From the NCBI GenBank assembly GCA_019787685.1, contig JAHNUO010000012.1, positions 930,001 to 994,000 of the forward strand: a stretch of 64,000 nt of DNA, in the 5' to 3' direction. Below the pieces are notes generated by a model. That model did no database searches, was not told the DNA's origin, and worked only from the letters and a program-made list of their open reading frames with translations. The DNA is from Chiua virens (taxonomy: Eukaryota; Basidiomycota; Agaricomycetes; Boletales; Boletaceae). Position 1 is the stretch's first letter. Every line of letters begins with the position of its first letter. Of this stretch, positions 1 through 11,471 are shown in pieces. Position numbers and translations under genes: made by a program.

Positions 1-691
1 ATCATGTTGACTCAGATTGGACTCAGATTGGATTTGGATGATCTGTAAATGCTAAAACAGAACTGGAACAGTATGAAGTTGATGGTGGATGGGATGAGGA
101 GGAGTGATAGGACATGCTTAAAGGCAGGGAAAACATAGGCTACAACTGTAAGGAGTTCCCAACTCCTACAATGCTCTATGAATGCTACTGAACCAAGTCA
201 ACTCTGGCATAATCAACATTGGTCAATGTGGCAAGCTGACTAGCTGATTGCTGTGGTTATTGGCCAAGGACTTATTCATTCATACAGTGCCAGTAAAAAA
301 CATGGTGACCAAGATGCCATTGATGTGGGAACATCATATCCCTGATTACCAAATGATTTCCATGATTAACTGGCTCAAGTTGATCTTTGGACCTAAGGTA
401 TGGGTGCAAGCACTGCTTGCCCATGAAGAGTTCAAAGATGTGTATCTTAAATTTTAACACTGGATATACATGGAGATGAGCATTGCTGGACCAAAGCTGA
501 AGGACGGTTTGAGATTAGTTTCTGATTGTGTGACATAACATTTCATGTACTAATTTTGGTAGCTTGGACCAGTGGACAGTGTGACACTGGAAGCAATTGA
601 GTACAGCGCAATGCTATGACAAACAGTTCACTATCAACAATATTATACCCATATACTTTAAAGACATGCCTAAAACTGGGTTATCTGAGTC
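1..691. other. Unidentified AT-rich sequence left of the first solo LTR
   Basis: No recognisable gene or repeat end was found. One 69-codon plus frame (248-457) has no motif I know, and its antisense frame of similar length suggests a chance ORF. The last bases, gagtc at 687-691, form the left target-site duplication of the LTR that follows. Confidence 0.3.
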
Positions 692-1421
692 TGTTACAAT
701 TTCTTTCTTTCGTTTCACTTGTACGACTTCACTCTACTCGATACCTAGGTATCTTCGTGCGTTCATCCGTACGCGTTCTACTTTCCCGCTTTGTAACTCA
801 GCACCGGCCTCACCCGGATGCTTACGTTCTTCTTTTCTCGTCATCATCCGATGGCATCGCGCTTACTCATTCTTTTCTCGTCATCATCCGATGGCATCGC
901 GCTTACTCATTCTTTTCTTCGTCATCGTCCGCACCCTTCGCATCATACGATTTCCTCTTCCGATCACTGCGCACTCCTTTTGGCCCTTTCGCTCTTCCGC
1001 TCTTCTGGCCACCCCCTTTTAGTTACTTGGTCCGTGCGCAGTTCTCGTAGTATAAATACCGCGCAGCGACACTCCTGTACTCTAGTCTTGATCTCCGCAA
1101 TACTAGCTGAGTATCTCTGCTCCACTCGCCTCTGTGCTTGTGACCACTCGACTGGACTACTCTTAGTCCCTTTCAACACTCGGACTCATCGTAGTCAACT
1201 CACGACCCTCGACCGTCCCTCGGGTATAGATTCCCAACAGGACAACTCTCAGCAACGCCTGAGTTTTCACTCGTCTCTCTGGTAGCATCTAGCTGACCAG
1301 AATCCCTTGTTCAACTCTTCAGCGCACCACGTATCAAGTGGTGGTTGTTTGAGTTATCGCAGCCACTTGGTACTTGGCGCTTTTGCGGCTACGCTAGGTC
1401 CTACCCGGAACTATCGTAACA
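692..1421 (+). repeat. Solo LTR, family LTR-I, with 5-bp TSD
   Basis: The 730-bp sequence begins TGTTACAATTTC and ends ATCGTAACA, so its termini form the short inverted repeat TGTTA/TAACA. It is flanked on both sides by gagtc (687-691 and 1422-1426), a 5-bp duplication typical of LTR integration. A TATA box (tataaata, 1051-1058) marks the U3/R region. A 40-bp unit is tandemly duplicated at 841-880 and 881-920. The same family recurs at 3107-3840 and, inverted, at 17760-18319. The overlapping frames of more than 140 codons in this LTR are chance ORFs. No internal region adjoins either end, so this is a recombined solo LTR. The copy is CpG-rich and therefore relatively young or lightly mutated. 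Confidence 0.9.
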
Positions 1422-1426
1422 GAGTC

Positions 1427-3106
1427 ACAGGTGTCCTAGATCTTCATTTTAGACAAGGCTCAAATATTAAAGAATTCTAAGATAGCTTTTCATAAGATTA
1501 CCTGAGCAAGTCCCTTCATCAGCAGCAAAAAACGATCCTCCTCTAAGTCTTATCCATATATTGCTATCCTGGTTGATCTTAGTCAACAACCCTTACTCTC
1601 TTCATCACCTTCCCAGAAAAGCAGATCAATGACTGGTGCCTCCACATCTATGCTGCAGGGGTTGACACAACCATGTATCCATTTTTATCCAATCACCCTG
1701 GACTGATAAGCACTCTGCAAGATCTGGTGCATTGGCAATAGATTCCAGAGGTAGACAGACCATAAAAGAAATACCTGGATGCACAGATCAAGTATGGCAA
1801 CATGGCAATGCCTAAGCATATGTTTTGGGAACATGGGAAGGATGTCCCTGAAATGCCAAGATATTCTCAGTAACTCTGTATATTGATGTCTCTGTTGTGG
1901 TTTTTGTGTTGGGAATTGTGTTGTCTTTCAATGTATATGATTATGAGATCTAATCCATTGCAATTTACTCAAACAAATCTGCCTCAAAGAGCCCTGTAGT
2001 GCAAGAGATATCCTTCTTGATAATCAAGGCTGTGAGAGCTACTCCCTTATCAATACTCTTAAAAAATCAGCCTTGCTGGTAGTACATCAAGAGGCTTACA
2101 TCACTCAAAGTTCAGTATTCCCAGAAATTAAGTTCAAGTCTTGTCCAATTGGCACTTGAATCCTTCAGTGCCTTGAACTGTCACTGGGTTCCAGAATACA
2201 GGATAATTCTAATCAAATTGCACACAATGGAGGACACTGTTTCCTGATTTTGAACTTGTTGCCTCTCCATCAAATGGTCACCCTGAATCCAAGCACTGTA
2301 GTCTCAGCAAGATCATATACCTTCTCCAGCTATAAGCCAGCCACCAATCTTCAAGAAAAGAAAGAGATAGGCAAATAATTGTTAGCAACCAATACACCAG
2401 AGGGCAGAAACAAGTCATGCAAACTTGTGCAGCACCCTTAGGCTATTTCAATCAAGTCCTCCAGTGTCCTCTCAATTTCATTCAGACACATAGCATGCTC
2501 ATGTCTTGTTGATACATCCTGGCATTTCCAGTCCCAAAGTTGGGTCAAACTAGTTTGGGGCCACATCCAAGCCAAACAATGTTGCATTGGGATCATGGGC
2601 AGTGGGGGTCAATTCCATGTCTATTTTTTGCAAATCCATCATGTAGTATCAGGTGGAGCAGGAGAATCATTGAAAAATGAACCACAACTCACAAGGACAT
2701 ACAAATCAGCAATTGACTGTAAGGAGCCTTCTGATATTCCTCATGATGACTAAAGCTGCACAAAGAGTAAAAGCAGCTTTGTCACAATCCCAGGACAAAC
2801 TCAAGAAAACTATATGCACATAGTACATGCCTTGGCCCTTGACAGGACTCTCATGGAAAAAGTCAAAAAGAATGAACTCAACCTGGTAATGTTCTAGTGC
2901 CTCTGGCACATCCTTGGCCCAGACATATAATAACCAACAACATTAGCATTTCAACCAAGTTTGTATGACTACACATCATAGCATCCCTGTAGCACTGCAA
3001 GTGAATCCTTGAGTTCCTGCATAGCTTTTTAGGTTGATCATCTCTTTGTCCAATGGATTTGGATATCAGAAAACCAGTGTTAGCATGATAGTGGCCTACT
3101 AGTAGA
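1427..3106. other. Gene-poor sequence with decayed coding-like tracts
   Basis: No intact gene was recognised. A broken plus-strand frame around 1615-1870 (ending in residues like MFWEHGKDVPEMPRYSQ, with several in-frame stops) and a 67-codon minus frame at 2706-2909 read like degraded protein sequence, but neither matches a family I know. No LTR end, terminal inverted repeat or tandem array was seen. Confidence 0.3.
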
Positions 3107-3840
3107 TGTTACAATTCATTCTTTTCTTTCATTTTTACTTTGATTTCACTATGCTTGGTACTACAGGTACCTCACTATGTTACATCAGCAAGGGCTTAAC
3201 CCTTTATCCCATTATGCTTTCTCCATGGCCCTTCTGGGCTCATTTTGTTTCCTTTCCACTTTGTTCTGTGAACACAACTCTGGCACAACCCATTGTTCTG
3301 TTATCACTTATCTCTCATGTATCAGTCATCCCTTCCTTTCCATCATCATTCCAATGGCTTCCACATTGGCCATTTCCTTTTGTTCCATCTGATGCTTCCA
3401 CATTGTATGATTCCTTTTGGTCCTTTTGATTGGTTGTGCTCTTCTTGGCCAACCCTTTTTCCCAATCCACTTTATGTATATAAACCTTGCAGTGATACTC
3501 TGTATTCCTTAGTCTTGATCTCTGCAATCTAGCTGAGTATCTCTGCTCCTCCTTGGGCTTCACCTAAGCCACCCTGTGTTACTGTGACCAACATCCAGCT
3601 CCTTGGTCCACCCTGATCACAAGGGAAATCTTCAATCCTTTGGGTATAGATTCCTAACAGGATGCTCTCAGCAACGCCTGAGTTCTAAATTGTCTTACTG
3701 ATAGCATTACACTAACCAGTAACCTTCCTTGAACTCTTCAGTGCACCATGTAACAAGTGGTAGTTGTTTGAGTTATTGCAGCCACTTGATACTTAGTGCT
3801 TTTGCAGCTACACTAGGCCTTACCTGGGACTATCATAACA
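3107..3840 (+). repeat. LTR-I copy, heavily CpG-depleted, probable 5' LTR or eroded solo LTR
   Basis: It runs from TGTTACAATTC to ATCATAACA and aligns over its whole length with the LTR at 692-1421. It differs mostly by CG to TG or CA. In the last 100 bp or so, all eight CpGs of the younger copy are changed here. Flanking pentamers (gtaga and taaga) do not match, so either the duplication has decayed or this is one end of a longer element. The roughly 300 bp after it contain a fragment that could be the start of that element's gag, before Gy-A begins. Confidence 0.75.
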
Positions 3841-4145
3841 TAAGATCAAGACTCACCTCCTCAGCCTGCCACCATGCAGTTAGCTACCCACTATTTCTTC
3901 AGGACAATACCCCACTCATATAACCCTCAAACCTTAGTTGGAGTCTTCAGGGATCTAACACCCCATTCTCAGATCTATCCAATAACAATCCTGAACCCAT
4001 CTTACCCTTTCCTGAACCCCAGGATAATGACCTTGATATACATGTCAACACCTCTGACTCTGAAGACAACACTTAGCAACTAGCTGAATGTCTTATCACC
4101 TTGCTCAATATCCTGAGCCTCACTTCCTTCATGTTACCTGCCACC
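3841..4145. other. Short leader or gag-start fragment after the LTR-I copy
   Basis: Proline-, serine- and acid-rich reading (for example the DNDLDIHVNTSDSEDN tract near 4026-4075) resembles the disordered start of a gypsy gag, but is broken by stops. It does not align with the Gy-A/C/D leaders, which become similar only from about 4150. My best reading is internal sequence of the LTR-I element, cut off by Gy-A. Confidence 0.3.
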
Positions 4146-4315
4146 TCCTGAAAATAAACAAGCATGCCCAGAGTAAGTTGTCACTTTAAAAACAGAAAGG
4201 GAAAGTCTGCATTCAATAAGCTGTTGAATAAGACTCAAGGTTTTCAATAATGCGATAGCAGACAGTGCACCCCACTAGGTAGCTGATTGTATTCTTAACT
4301 GAAACCACTCTCCTA

Positions 4316-5164
4316 GTGCCTACCTTCTCCACCATACCCTTTGTTGTCTCAGAAGAGGAGATTCTCTTTGACCATGAGGCAAACCTAGCTTTCCTAGAAG
4401 CTGCTTTCCTTGCTGAAGCAATTGTTGCTGAGGATCTCAACCTGGATCATCTTTTGCAGGAAGAGGTATTTACAGGAAGTGCAGTCTCTCTTATCAGATT
4501 TCAAGTCTGAAACCAATAGTTAGAGCAGTAGCCCAAACTTACACTATCCATCAGAGGAACTGGAGATCAAGTTTGAGACTATCCTGGTAATTATCCCTAA
4601 AGAGGAAGCGCAACCCATCTTTATTCCTCTCACCTTACCAAAAAGAGAAGTCTCATCACCGCGCCTGGAACTTACACCAAGCAGAGCATCAACAGAAGAG
4701 TCGTTAGGAAACCCAAATGACTATATTTCATCAGCAGATTTAGCTAGGAGGTTAGCAGGTCCAATTAGGACAAATAGACAGAAAATTCATGCAGATAGGA
4801 AACGAGAAGTTCCATCATGCATCTGCCCATACTCACAGTACAATAACTTCCAATTCCCTACCCTCAGACCTAAGAATACTCTTAGGATTCCCTCCAAATA
4901 CCTCTAAATAAATCAAAATTTATGTCTTGGGAACTCATTGCAATCGCATTCATTATCCTGTGCACTCTGTCCACTTACCTTTGCACATACATCGCATTCT
5001 ACCTTATGTTCAAACAAGGTACAAGAATCCCAGTGACCAATCTACTTCTCTATCAAAAGAAAAGATTACCCATTTGCTATTACCTTCAGCCTATTCTCAC
5101 CTTACGAAGAGTACGGTATAGCCATCAACAACACTTGGGGAGCACCAGAACCAGCAGCTGATGC
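4316..5164 (+). pseudogene. Gy-A ORF1 and ORF2 relics (accessory pre-gag frames)
   Basis: ORF1 survives as an opening frame (4316-4510, reading SEEEILFDHEANLAFLEAA) and a broken remainder to about 4905. It is homologous to the intact 203-codon ORF1 of Gy-D (19475-20086). ORF2 starts at 4922 (MSWELIAIAFIILCTL), with one hydrophobic segment at residues 4-30. It ends, after a frameshift near 5065, in a tail reading SPYEEYGIAINNTWG with a stop at 5162-5164. The same arrangement (ORF1, a small membrane-segment ORF2, then gag) is present in Gy-C and Gy-D. The function is unknown, and ORF2 is too short for a classical envelope protein. Confidence 0.6.
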
Positions 5165-5188
5165 CTGGTAAATTTCTAATAAACAAAC

Positions 5189-6390
5189 ATGTCATTCAAC
5201 TTTACCACCACTGTGAACCAAATGAATGATTACTCTAAAGATGCAGATGACAGACTAGATGCTGCCACATGGCTAGTCACCATACTGCAAAATGCATTAC
5301 ATAAAGTTGAGAACCAGGTGACAGCATTAACCAATCAATTAGCAGCCGCACCAGGACTGTCGACTACATCATCATCATTAACAAATCCACCAATTATCCA
5401 ATCCTCCAAGGTAGAGATCTTTGTAGATCCAGGAATCTACAATGAAGAAATGGCCAAATTCAAAGAATAGTGGGCCAAAATCAAGGGATGACTTGAGATC
5501 AATAAACTCGCCATTCATACTGACTTTCAGAAGGTTGTCACTATTCTCTCATGCCTAAAAGGCACCAAATCTTCACAATTCACTGAGACACAACTAGCAC
5601 AAGGAACCAAACTCTCTGTTGCACAGTTAATCATTGACATCGAAGGAATGTTCTGACAGAACAACAAGATTGATTGGGCAAGAACCAAGCTCGAAAACCT
5701 CACACAAGGAATGATGAGAGTCAAAAACTACATTGTCAAGTGGGAGAATCTCAGGCATCAAGCCAAAATAGATCCTACCCACACTATCTGTCTCCTTGAG
5801 ACAAATATGGCCAGGAGTATCATATTCTAGATCTTCAAAGATGGCCAAAGGCAGAACCCGAATGACAAGATGTATACTAATATAGCTCATCCATTCTATC
5901 AAGCCGATAGAAATACAGCAGTTACCAAATACCTCACCACCATCTGAACAGCAGGAAACTCTATGGAATCAATTAATCTTGTCTGCAGAGAGCACACGTG
6001 GGCTAAAAAAAACCCTAACACCATGGACATATCGTCTGCTTATCATAAAGATGAAGACAGATGGTTCCACACATTGGAAATACAAGCAATAGGATAAAAG
6101 AAGTCCAGTTGTACCCCTAAGTGCTTTAATTGCAAGGCACAAGGACACTACCCAAAAGACTGTCCCAAGCCAAAGAACCAATGTGGAGAATGCCGCTTCT
6201 ACAATGGAGGACATAAGAAGGACTATACCAAATCAAGGAAGAGAAGAAAACTTCTACTTCCACCTCTTCACTGAAAGTTGCAAAAGAGGATCCCTTTGCT
6301 GCCATGTGTGGAATGGACCCTGAACAAGTCCAGGCATATTATTACGACAAATATGAATCAGAAAAGAAGGGCAAAGGCAAAGCAAACTGA
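5189..6390 (+). pseudogene. Gy-A gag (capsid and zinc-knuckle) pseudogene
   Basis: It starts at 5189 (MSFNFTTTVNQMNDYSKDAD), 24 bp after ORF2. An N-terminal helical segment, the gag core (VEIFVDPGIYNEEMAKFKE, then WENLRHQAKIDPTHTI) and a C-terminal zinc knuckle (CFNCKAQGHYPKDC, CX2CX4HX4C, near 6120-6165) can be followed. A second Cys/His group (CGECRFYNGGHKKD) follows. At least six nonsense codons interrupt it, several of the CAA/CAG to TAA/TAG or TGG to TGA type. Gag would form the virus-like particle and bind element RNA. The frame ends with a lysine-rich tail at about 6390. Confidence 0.8.
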
Positions 6391-6550
6391 GTAAACTGGG
6401 ATCTCATGTTCACCAACCCCTTCCAAAATATTATGAAAACTCTATCTCTTTAGGTTTGATTTCTCTTACTCATCTGATAAACCTCCCAAGCACAAGGATA
6501 AACTGCCAAAACTAAAAACAACAGATAATGAAAGTGTTGACAGCATCTCT

Positions 6551-8827
6551 GTGGAGTGCAGTGGACACAATAGTTCTGTGCTTAATTCTGTCACAAAACC
6601 AATACCTGATGGGTCTTTCATTAGATCAACATCAATTGAACAAGAAATATCTTTACTGATATTGGTATCCCCAGTAAACCAAATCAGTTATGTTGAAGCA
6701 AAAGTGCTTTTAGACAGTGGAGCTAATGTGATCTTCATTCACAAAGATTATGTCACTAAACATAAACTCCCATATCACACACTACCACATCCCATACAAG
6801 TCTTTAATGTGGACAGAATCAAGAATCAAGCAAGTTCTATTACTCACACCGCCCAAATCCTGATCAATTACAAAGGTCACAGGGAAATAGTGGATGCCAA
6901 AATTACCAACCTTGGAAAGAATGATCTTATCCTTGGATTCACATGGTTAAAGCACCACAATCCCCATATAGACTGGAACACAGGATCAGTTGTAATGTGG
7001 AGATGTGTCATATACCACTCCATTCTCCATTCCTCTGGATATAACTCCAATTCTCTTAGACAATAACTCTGGGTCGATTACCCTCAGGACGGGACGCAAC
7101 TCCGTGATCCTGGACCTCCGTTATGTATATATGCTTCCTCTTTCGTTTTAGTACATAACCTGTGTCTCACTTACGAGCACAGCTCCAGCTTCCTCAGTAC
7201 CCAACTTACCTCTGGTTATCTTGTTTCCTGATCTCCCATCTTACTCAGAATTAGTCATTCTCCGTTTCTCCGTATTACTCATCTCCTTGCTCCATGACTA
7301 ATCATTATGTTTCCTCCAAGTATATAAACCGTAGTTACTTTGATTGTAACTTTAGTCTGAATATTAGTTTATTTGTACAACTCACTCTGAACACTCTGTA
7401 AGACCTTGATAGTCTTTACTCTGCTTGACTCCACTTTATGTGTTGAGTCTTATATCTACCTCCATTCTCTGCACGTCCAAAATCTAGGGACAGACTGTGA
7501 CAAGGGCACACCACATATAGTGAAGCCAAGTCCCATCTGATGCTACAACTCTGGAGATCTGGAGTTGGCTACCTCTGAGTCACATGGTCTCTAACAAGAT
7601 GCCCCAAATCATGTCATTCACAAGATGAAGACAACTTCTTGGATTCCATTATCACAGAAGAACTCAAATATGCAAACTCTATTGTGGAGTTACAAATTTT
7701 TACCACAAACATGGAAACTCCACCTTTCCTCCTAAGGAACGCACTCTTGAAGAAATGGTCCCACCAGAATATATGAAATATGCTAAGGTTTTCATAAAAG
7801 CCAAATCAGAAAGAATCCCAATTCACAAACCGTAGGATCACACAATAGATCTCAAAGACACGTTCAAACCTAAGAAGGGTCACCTCATTCCTCTCTCTGT
7901 TACTGAACAAGAAGAAGTGTCAGCGTTTATCGATGACCAATTAAAGAAATGTTACATCAGACCCTCTAAGTTCAAACAGACATTCCCAGTATTCTTCATC
8001 CCTAAAAAGGATGGAAAGAAGCACTGGTTCAGGACTACTGTTACACAAACGAACATACAAGCAAAAATAATTGTCCTCTCCTCCTTATCTCCCAACTCAT
8101 GGATAAGCTGAAATTGGCTAAACTCTTTACAAAAATGGACTTATGGTGGGAATACAATAATGTATGCATCAAAGAAGGTGATGAGTGGAAGGCAGCTTTT
8201 GTATGTCACTGTGGGTCATTTGAACCCATTGTCATGTACTTCAGATTATGCAACTCTCCTGCTACTTTCCAAACTATGAACTAAATCTTTGCCAATATGA
8301 ATGGAGTTGTAGTTGTATACATTGACAATCTCATGATCTTTACCGACACCAATGATCATGCAACACATGACAAGATTGTTCTTGAGGTTCTCAAATACCT
8401 TGAAGAAAACAATTTATTCGTGAAACCAGAAAAATATCATTTCCACATCAAAGAAGTTGGTTTCCTCTGAATGATTGTGGGAATTAATGGAATAAGAATG
8501 GATGATGAGAAAACCACAGCAGTAGCCAAATGGCCTGTTCCCTCTTCAGTCAAACACATTTGAAGCTTCCTCAGTCTCACCAACTTCTATTGCAGATTCA
8601 TTAATGATTATGGCAAAATTGCATGCCCGTTACATGATTTAACTAAAAAGGATCAGAAATTCGAATGGACCTTCACTTGTGATGAAGCATTCCACATGCT
8701 TAAAACAGCATTTACAACAGCCCCTATCCTCACTTATCCAGATCAGAACTCCAAATATTGCTTAGAATGCAATTTATCAGATTTTGCCACAGGAGCAGTC
8801 TTATCTCTTGAGAAAGACAGTGCATGG
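6551..8827 (+). pseudogene. Gy-A pol: protease, RT, start of RNase H (broken)
   Basis: The protease-like domain reads VLLDSGANVIFIH near 6705-6745, keeping the catalytic D-S-G. It is interrupted after ...VVMWRC by the LTR-II insertion at 7006 and resumes at 7597 through the duplicated agatg. RT fingers and palm follow ([14 protein letters not shown] near 7985-8020, then [18 protein letters not shown]). The YxDD box has become YIDN (near 8317-8330), losing the second catalytic Asp. Frameshifts and stops are frequent (for example after FQTMN at 8281). The RNase H start ends at 8827 where Gy-C inserted. It is a clear Ty3/gypsy relic with no chance of activity. Confidence 0.85.
7006..7596 (+). 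repeat. Solo LTR, family LTR-II, with perfect TSD agatg
   Basis: The 591-bp LTR begins TGTCATATACCACTCC and ends GTCTCTAACA. It is flanked by agatg at 7001-7005 and 7597-7601. It sits inside the protease-RT linker of Gy-A, and removing it with one agatg restores the pol reading. A TATA-like motif (tatataaa) lies near 7320. A second solo copy is at 35566-36008, and its 3' end is found inverted at 23544-23694, at the edge of Gy-E. Confidence 0.9.
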
Positions 8828-9247
8828 TGTTACAATATCAACTTTCCATCCCTTAATGGACTATACTTTTAACCTTTTCTAAGAATAATGCCTCATGTCA
8901 AGGCTGTCCAAAGGATCATATCTGATTGGCTGCCACAATCTCTCACACATGTGCTTCTATCTTTCATTTCCCTTATCACTGACTCATCACTGGCAGTGCA
9001 AGGCTATGCTCTTATCTATGACTCATATCTATTCACACCTTATCATCCAATAGGATACTGTATGCCTATCTATGTAGTTCATACTCAGATTAGAACTCTG
9101 ACATCCATGTAGTATATAAACCCCATGAATAAAGCCAGAGAGCTCTAACAAAGTTCTCTTGGAGTTTTCACCTCTTTGACTGGACTTCCACATCCTCTAT
9201 CACTTCTGACTAAACATCTAGTTTAGTCTTCGTTCTAGGTTGTTTCA
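8828..9247 (+). repeat. Gy-C left LTR (LTR-III)
   Basis: The 5' LTR has an intact TATA box (tatataaa, 9113-9120). The leader after it (9248 to about 9480) contains the motif ccaagtaagtcgcag, also seen near 4150 in Gy-A, which marks a conserved non-coding 5' region of the family. Confidence 0.9.
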
Positions 9248-9479
9248 TTAGAACTTTGTTGCCTTTCTTCGCCATTGATACTACTATCAAGTCCCTCAAC
9301 CTCATCGTAGCTGTCTTACCTCTATCAAGAGTAGCACCCCAAGTAAGTCGCAGACTCTGAATGGAAGATTTTATTAGCTTTAAATAAACCGCTCAAGACT
9401 CAAGGTCCACATAGCATACTAGCCGATAGCGTATTCTTTCACTCATTGTCCTCTTTACTGAGACCACAAAAAATAGCGA

Positions 9480-10850
9480 CTTCATCTTCATTACCACTCT
9501 CTATCGTCACCACCACTCAAGAAGTGTTTCCCAGTCTTGAAGACCAACCAGGTTTTACGTACTTGATGCTGCCTATCTCGCTGAGGTAGTCACTCTAGAG
9601 GATCTTGATCCTGAAGACCACACTGACTGAAACAACCAAACCTTTACAGGCTTAAGCTATTTGCTGGAAGGACAATGAAAGTGAGTCAAGGGTCTGGAGA
9701 GGCTTGGGATGTCCCTTTTATATGATTCTACTGTTTGTACAAGTGTAAGGTGAATCTATAGATATGCTATGCTATGGGACAAGGGTTTGCATGGGTATAG
9801 GGTGTATGGATCTGGACTACATAGCCATGGAATGCAATTGCATCATGGTAAGTTATGGTGTGCAATAACTAGGGTAGACATGAGGATAACATGTGTAGAA
9901 TAGAATGACATACACAAAGGTCTAGAGTGGTTTGAGGGTTTGTATAGTCTAGACTGGTCAAGGGTTAGTGGGTCTGGTCCATAGCTAGGCCTAGACCAGT
10001 GTGGAACAGTCTGGTTCCAATGACTGGAGTCAATTAGGAGCTAATTGTGTAGCCTGACCTTGCTGACCACCTTGCTGACCACTATGGAAAAATAAGAAAA
10101 AATAAGAAAAAATAGCCAAAAAATAGAGTAATTGTAACACTGACACAGAAATCTTCCACACCTTATTAGGCCACTTTATAGGAGACATCTCATCCCTATT
10201 GGACTATAAATCATCCTAGTCTGACAGCCCGAACCTCTGGTATCCCACAGAGGAGCCAGATATCAAATGAGAAGCTACCCTGCTTATTATCCCTCTTTCT
10301 TTCATAAAAAGAGAAGAATCATCTCCACTTCCGGAATTTACCCCAAGCAGAGCATCATCAGAGGAAAGTCTAGGAGACCCTAACGATTGGCTCCCACCTC
10401 AAGAAGTAGAAAGGAGAAACGCAAGAACTGACTTGCAGAGAAAAAGGATACTTAGATGCTTTAGGGCAAATTTAGTACCCACATGCATTCGTCCTTACTC
10501 ACAGTATGATACCTGCGACTTTCCTGTCTTATGTCCTAGGAACACCCTCAGGATCCCTCCAAATATCTCTAAATAGAAAATTTATGTTTTGGGAACTCGT
10601 AGCAATCACACTCATTGTCACTTGCACTCTCACAACCTACCTCTTTGCATACATTGCCTTTACCTCACAAACAAGGTACAAGAATCTTAACGTCCCATCT
10701 ACTTCTCTATTAAAAGAAGAGACTATCCTTTTGCCATTACCTTCAGTATCTTCTCACCTTACAAAGAGTATGGGACAGCCACCAACAATGCTTGGGAAGC
10801 ACTCTGGCACCAAGCCAAAATTGACCCCTCTCATGCCATAAGACTCCTCG
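9480..10850 (+). pseudogene. Gy-C ORF1 and ORF2 relics
   Basis: ORF1 is recognisable by the segment around 9595-9630, and resumes after the 509-bp insert as DTEIFHTLLG-like sequence from 10140. It ends with RPRNTLRIPPNISK-type residues shared with the Gy-D copy (stop near 10573). ORF2 starts at 10584 (MFWELVAITLIVTCTLTTYL), again with one hydrophobic helix, followed by a frameshifted SPYKEYGTATNNAWEAL tail. At about 10803 the ORF2 tail is joined directly to the middle of gag (HQAKIDPSHAIRLLE). Compared with Gy-A and Gy-D, the entire N-terminal half of gag (roughly 560 bp) is missing, so this copy cannot make a capsid. Confidence 0.6.
9628..10136. mobile_element. 509-bp insertion with 8-bp TSD, no obvious TIRs
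   Basis: It is flanked by an exact 8-bp direct repeat acactgac (9620-9627 and 10137-10144). Removing the insert and one repeat restores the ORF1 reading DHTDTEIFHTLLG across the site, matching the homologous part of Gy-D ORF1. This proves a discrete insertion. An 8-bp duplication is typical of hAT elements, but the ends (tgaaacaacc and agtaattgta) do not form a terminal inverted repeat. The inside is AT-rich with an aagaaaaaataagaaaaaat stretch near its right end and no coding capacity. Confidence 0.65.
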
Positions 10851-11430
10851 AGGCAAACATAGCACAAGGATTGCCCTATAAGAACCTATGTAGAACAATC
10901 CACTTGCCCCTAAATACGAGAAAGATTGCAACAAGGCTGTCACGGCATACCTCGCCTTGATCAGACAGGCAGGAAATTCCCTGGAACAACTCCAATTTGT
11001 CCACAGAGAAAGATCTAAAAAGAAAGATCCTAACACCATGGACATTGGCTCCATGTCTCACTATGAAGTAGACAATAATGGCTAGTGTACTGGCAAAGAA
11101 GTCAGAGCATTTGGTCAGAAGAAGACCAATAACAAATGCTATAACTGCAGGAACACAGGACATGTTCCAAAAGATGTCCCAAACCCAAAGTACAATGTCC
11201 TGATTGCAAATATTATGCCAGTAATCCCAAGGCCTCATGTGGAAAGACCAGGAAAGCAAGGTCCACCACACAAAAAGAAGCACCTAAAGCTTCTAAATCT
11301 GCACCCACTCCTTCAGTGCCTGAAAAAGACCCTTTCACTGCCATTCAGGGAATGAATCCCAAAGAAGTACAAGCATACTATTATAACAAATATGAAACAG
11401 AAAAGAAGGGAAAAGGCAAGGCGAACTGAG
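10803..11430 (+). pseudogene. Gy-C gag remnant (C-terminal half)
   Basis: The gag core fragment HQAKIDPSHAIRLLE is followed by frameshifted sequence. A zinc-knuckle remnant (CYNCRNTGHVPKD, near 11130-11175) has lost its last Cys in frame. The lysine-rich terminus ends at about 11428 with the same residues as in Gy-A and Gy-D. It is non-functional. Confidence 0.65.
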
Positions 11431-11471
11431 TAAACTGGGATCTCACGTTTGTACCACCCTTCTGAAGTTCT

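Larger units (their letters stand above)
4146..8827 (+). mobile_element. Gy-A, left part: Ty3/gypsy chromovirus, 5'-truncated
   Basis: Leader, ORF1 and ORF2 relics, gag, protease, RT and the start of RNase H lie in that order on the plus strand. The coding order and sequence match Gy-C and Gy-D. No LTR-III copy is present at the left end, so the 5' LTR is lost. The element stops within RNase H at catgg (8823-8827), where Gy-C begins. It resumes after Gy-C at 22311 with catggcacc, which restores the reading ...SAW-HLVAY. A solo LTR-II sits at 7006-7596. The 3' LTR of the same element lies at 26220-26653. Stops and frameshifts in every domain make it inactive. Confidence 0.85.

Noticed and set aside
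597..1285. Overlapping plus-strand ORFs of 140-155 codons
   Set aside because: They lie entirely inside the solo LTR at 692-1421, arise from its duplicated 40-bp unit and Ser/His-rich composition, and are not conserved in the other LTR-I copies.
3107..8827. LTR-I copy at 3107 as the 5' LTR of Gy-A
   Set aside because: Gy-A has an LTR-III copy at its 3' end (26220-26653) and its leader matches Gy-C. An LTR-I 5' end would be a different family.
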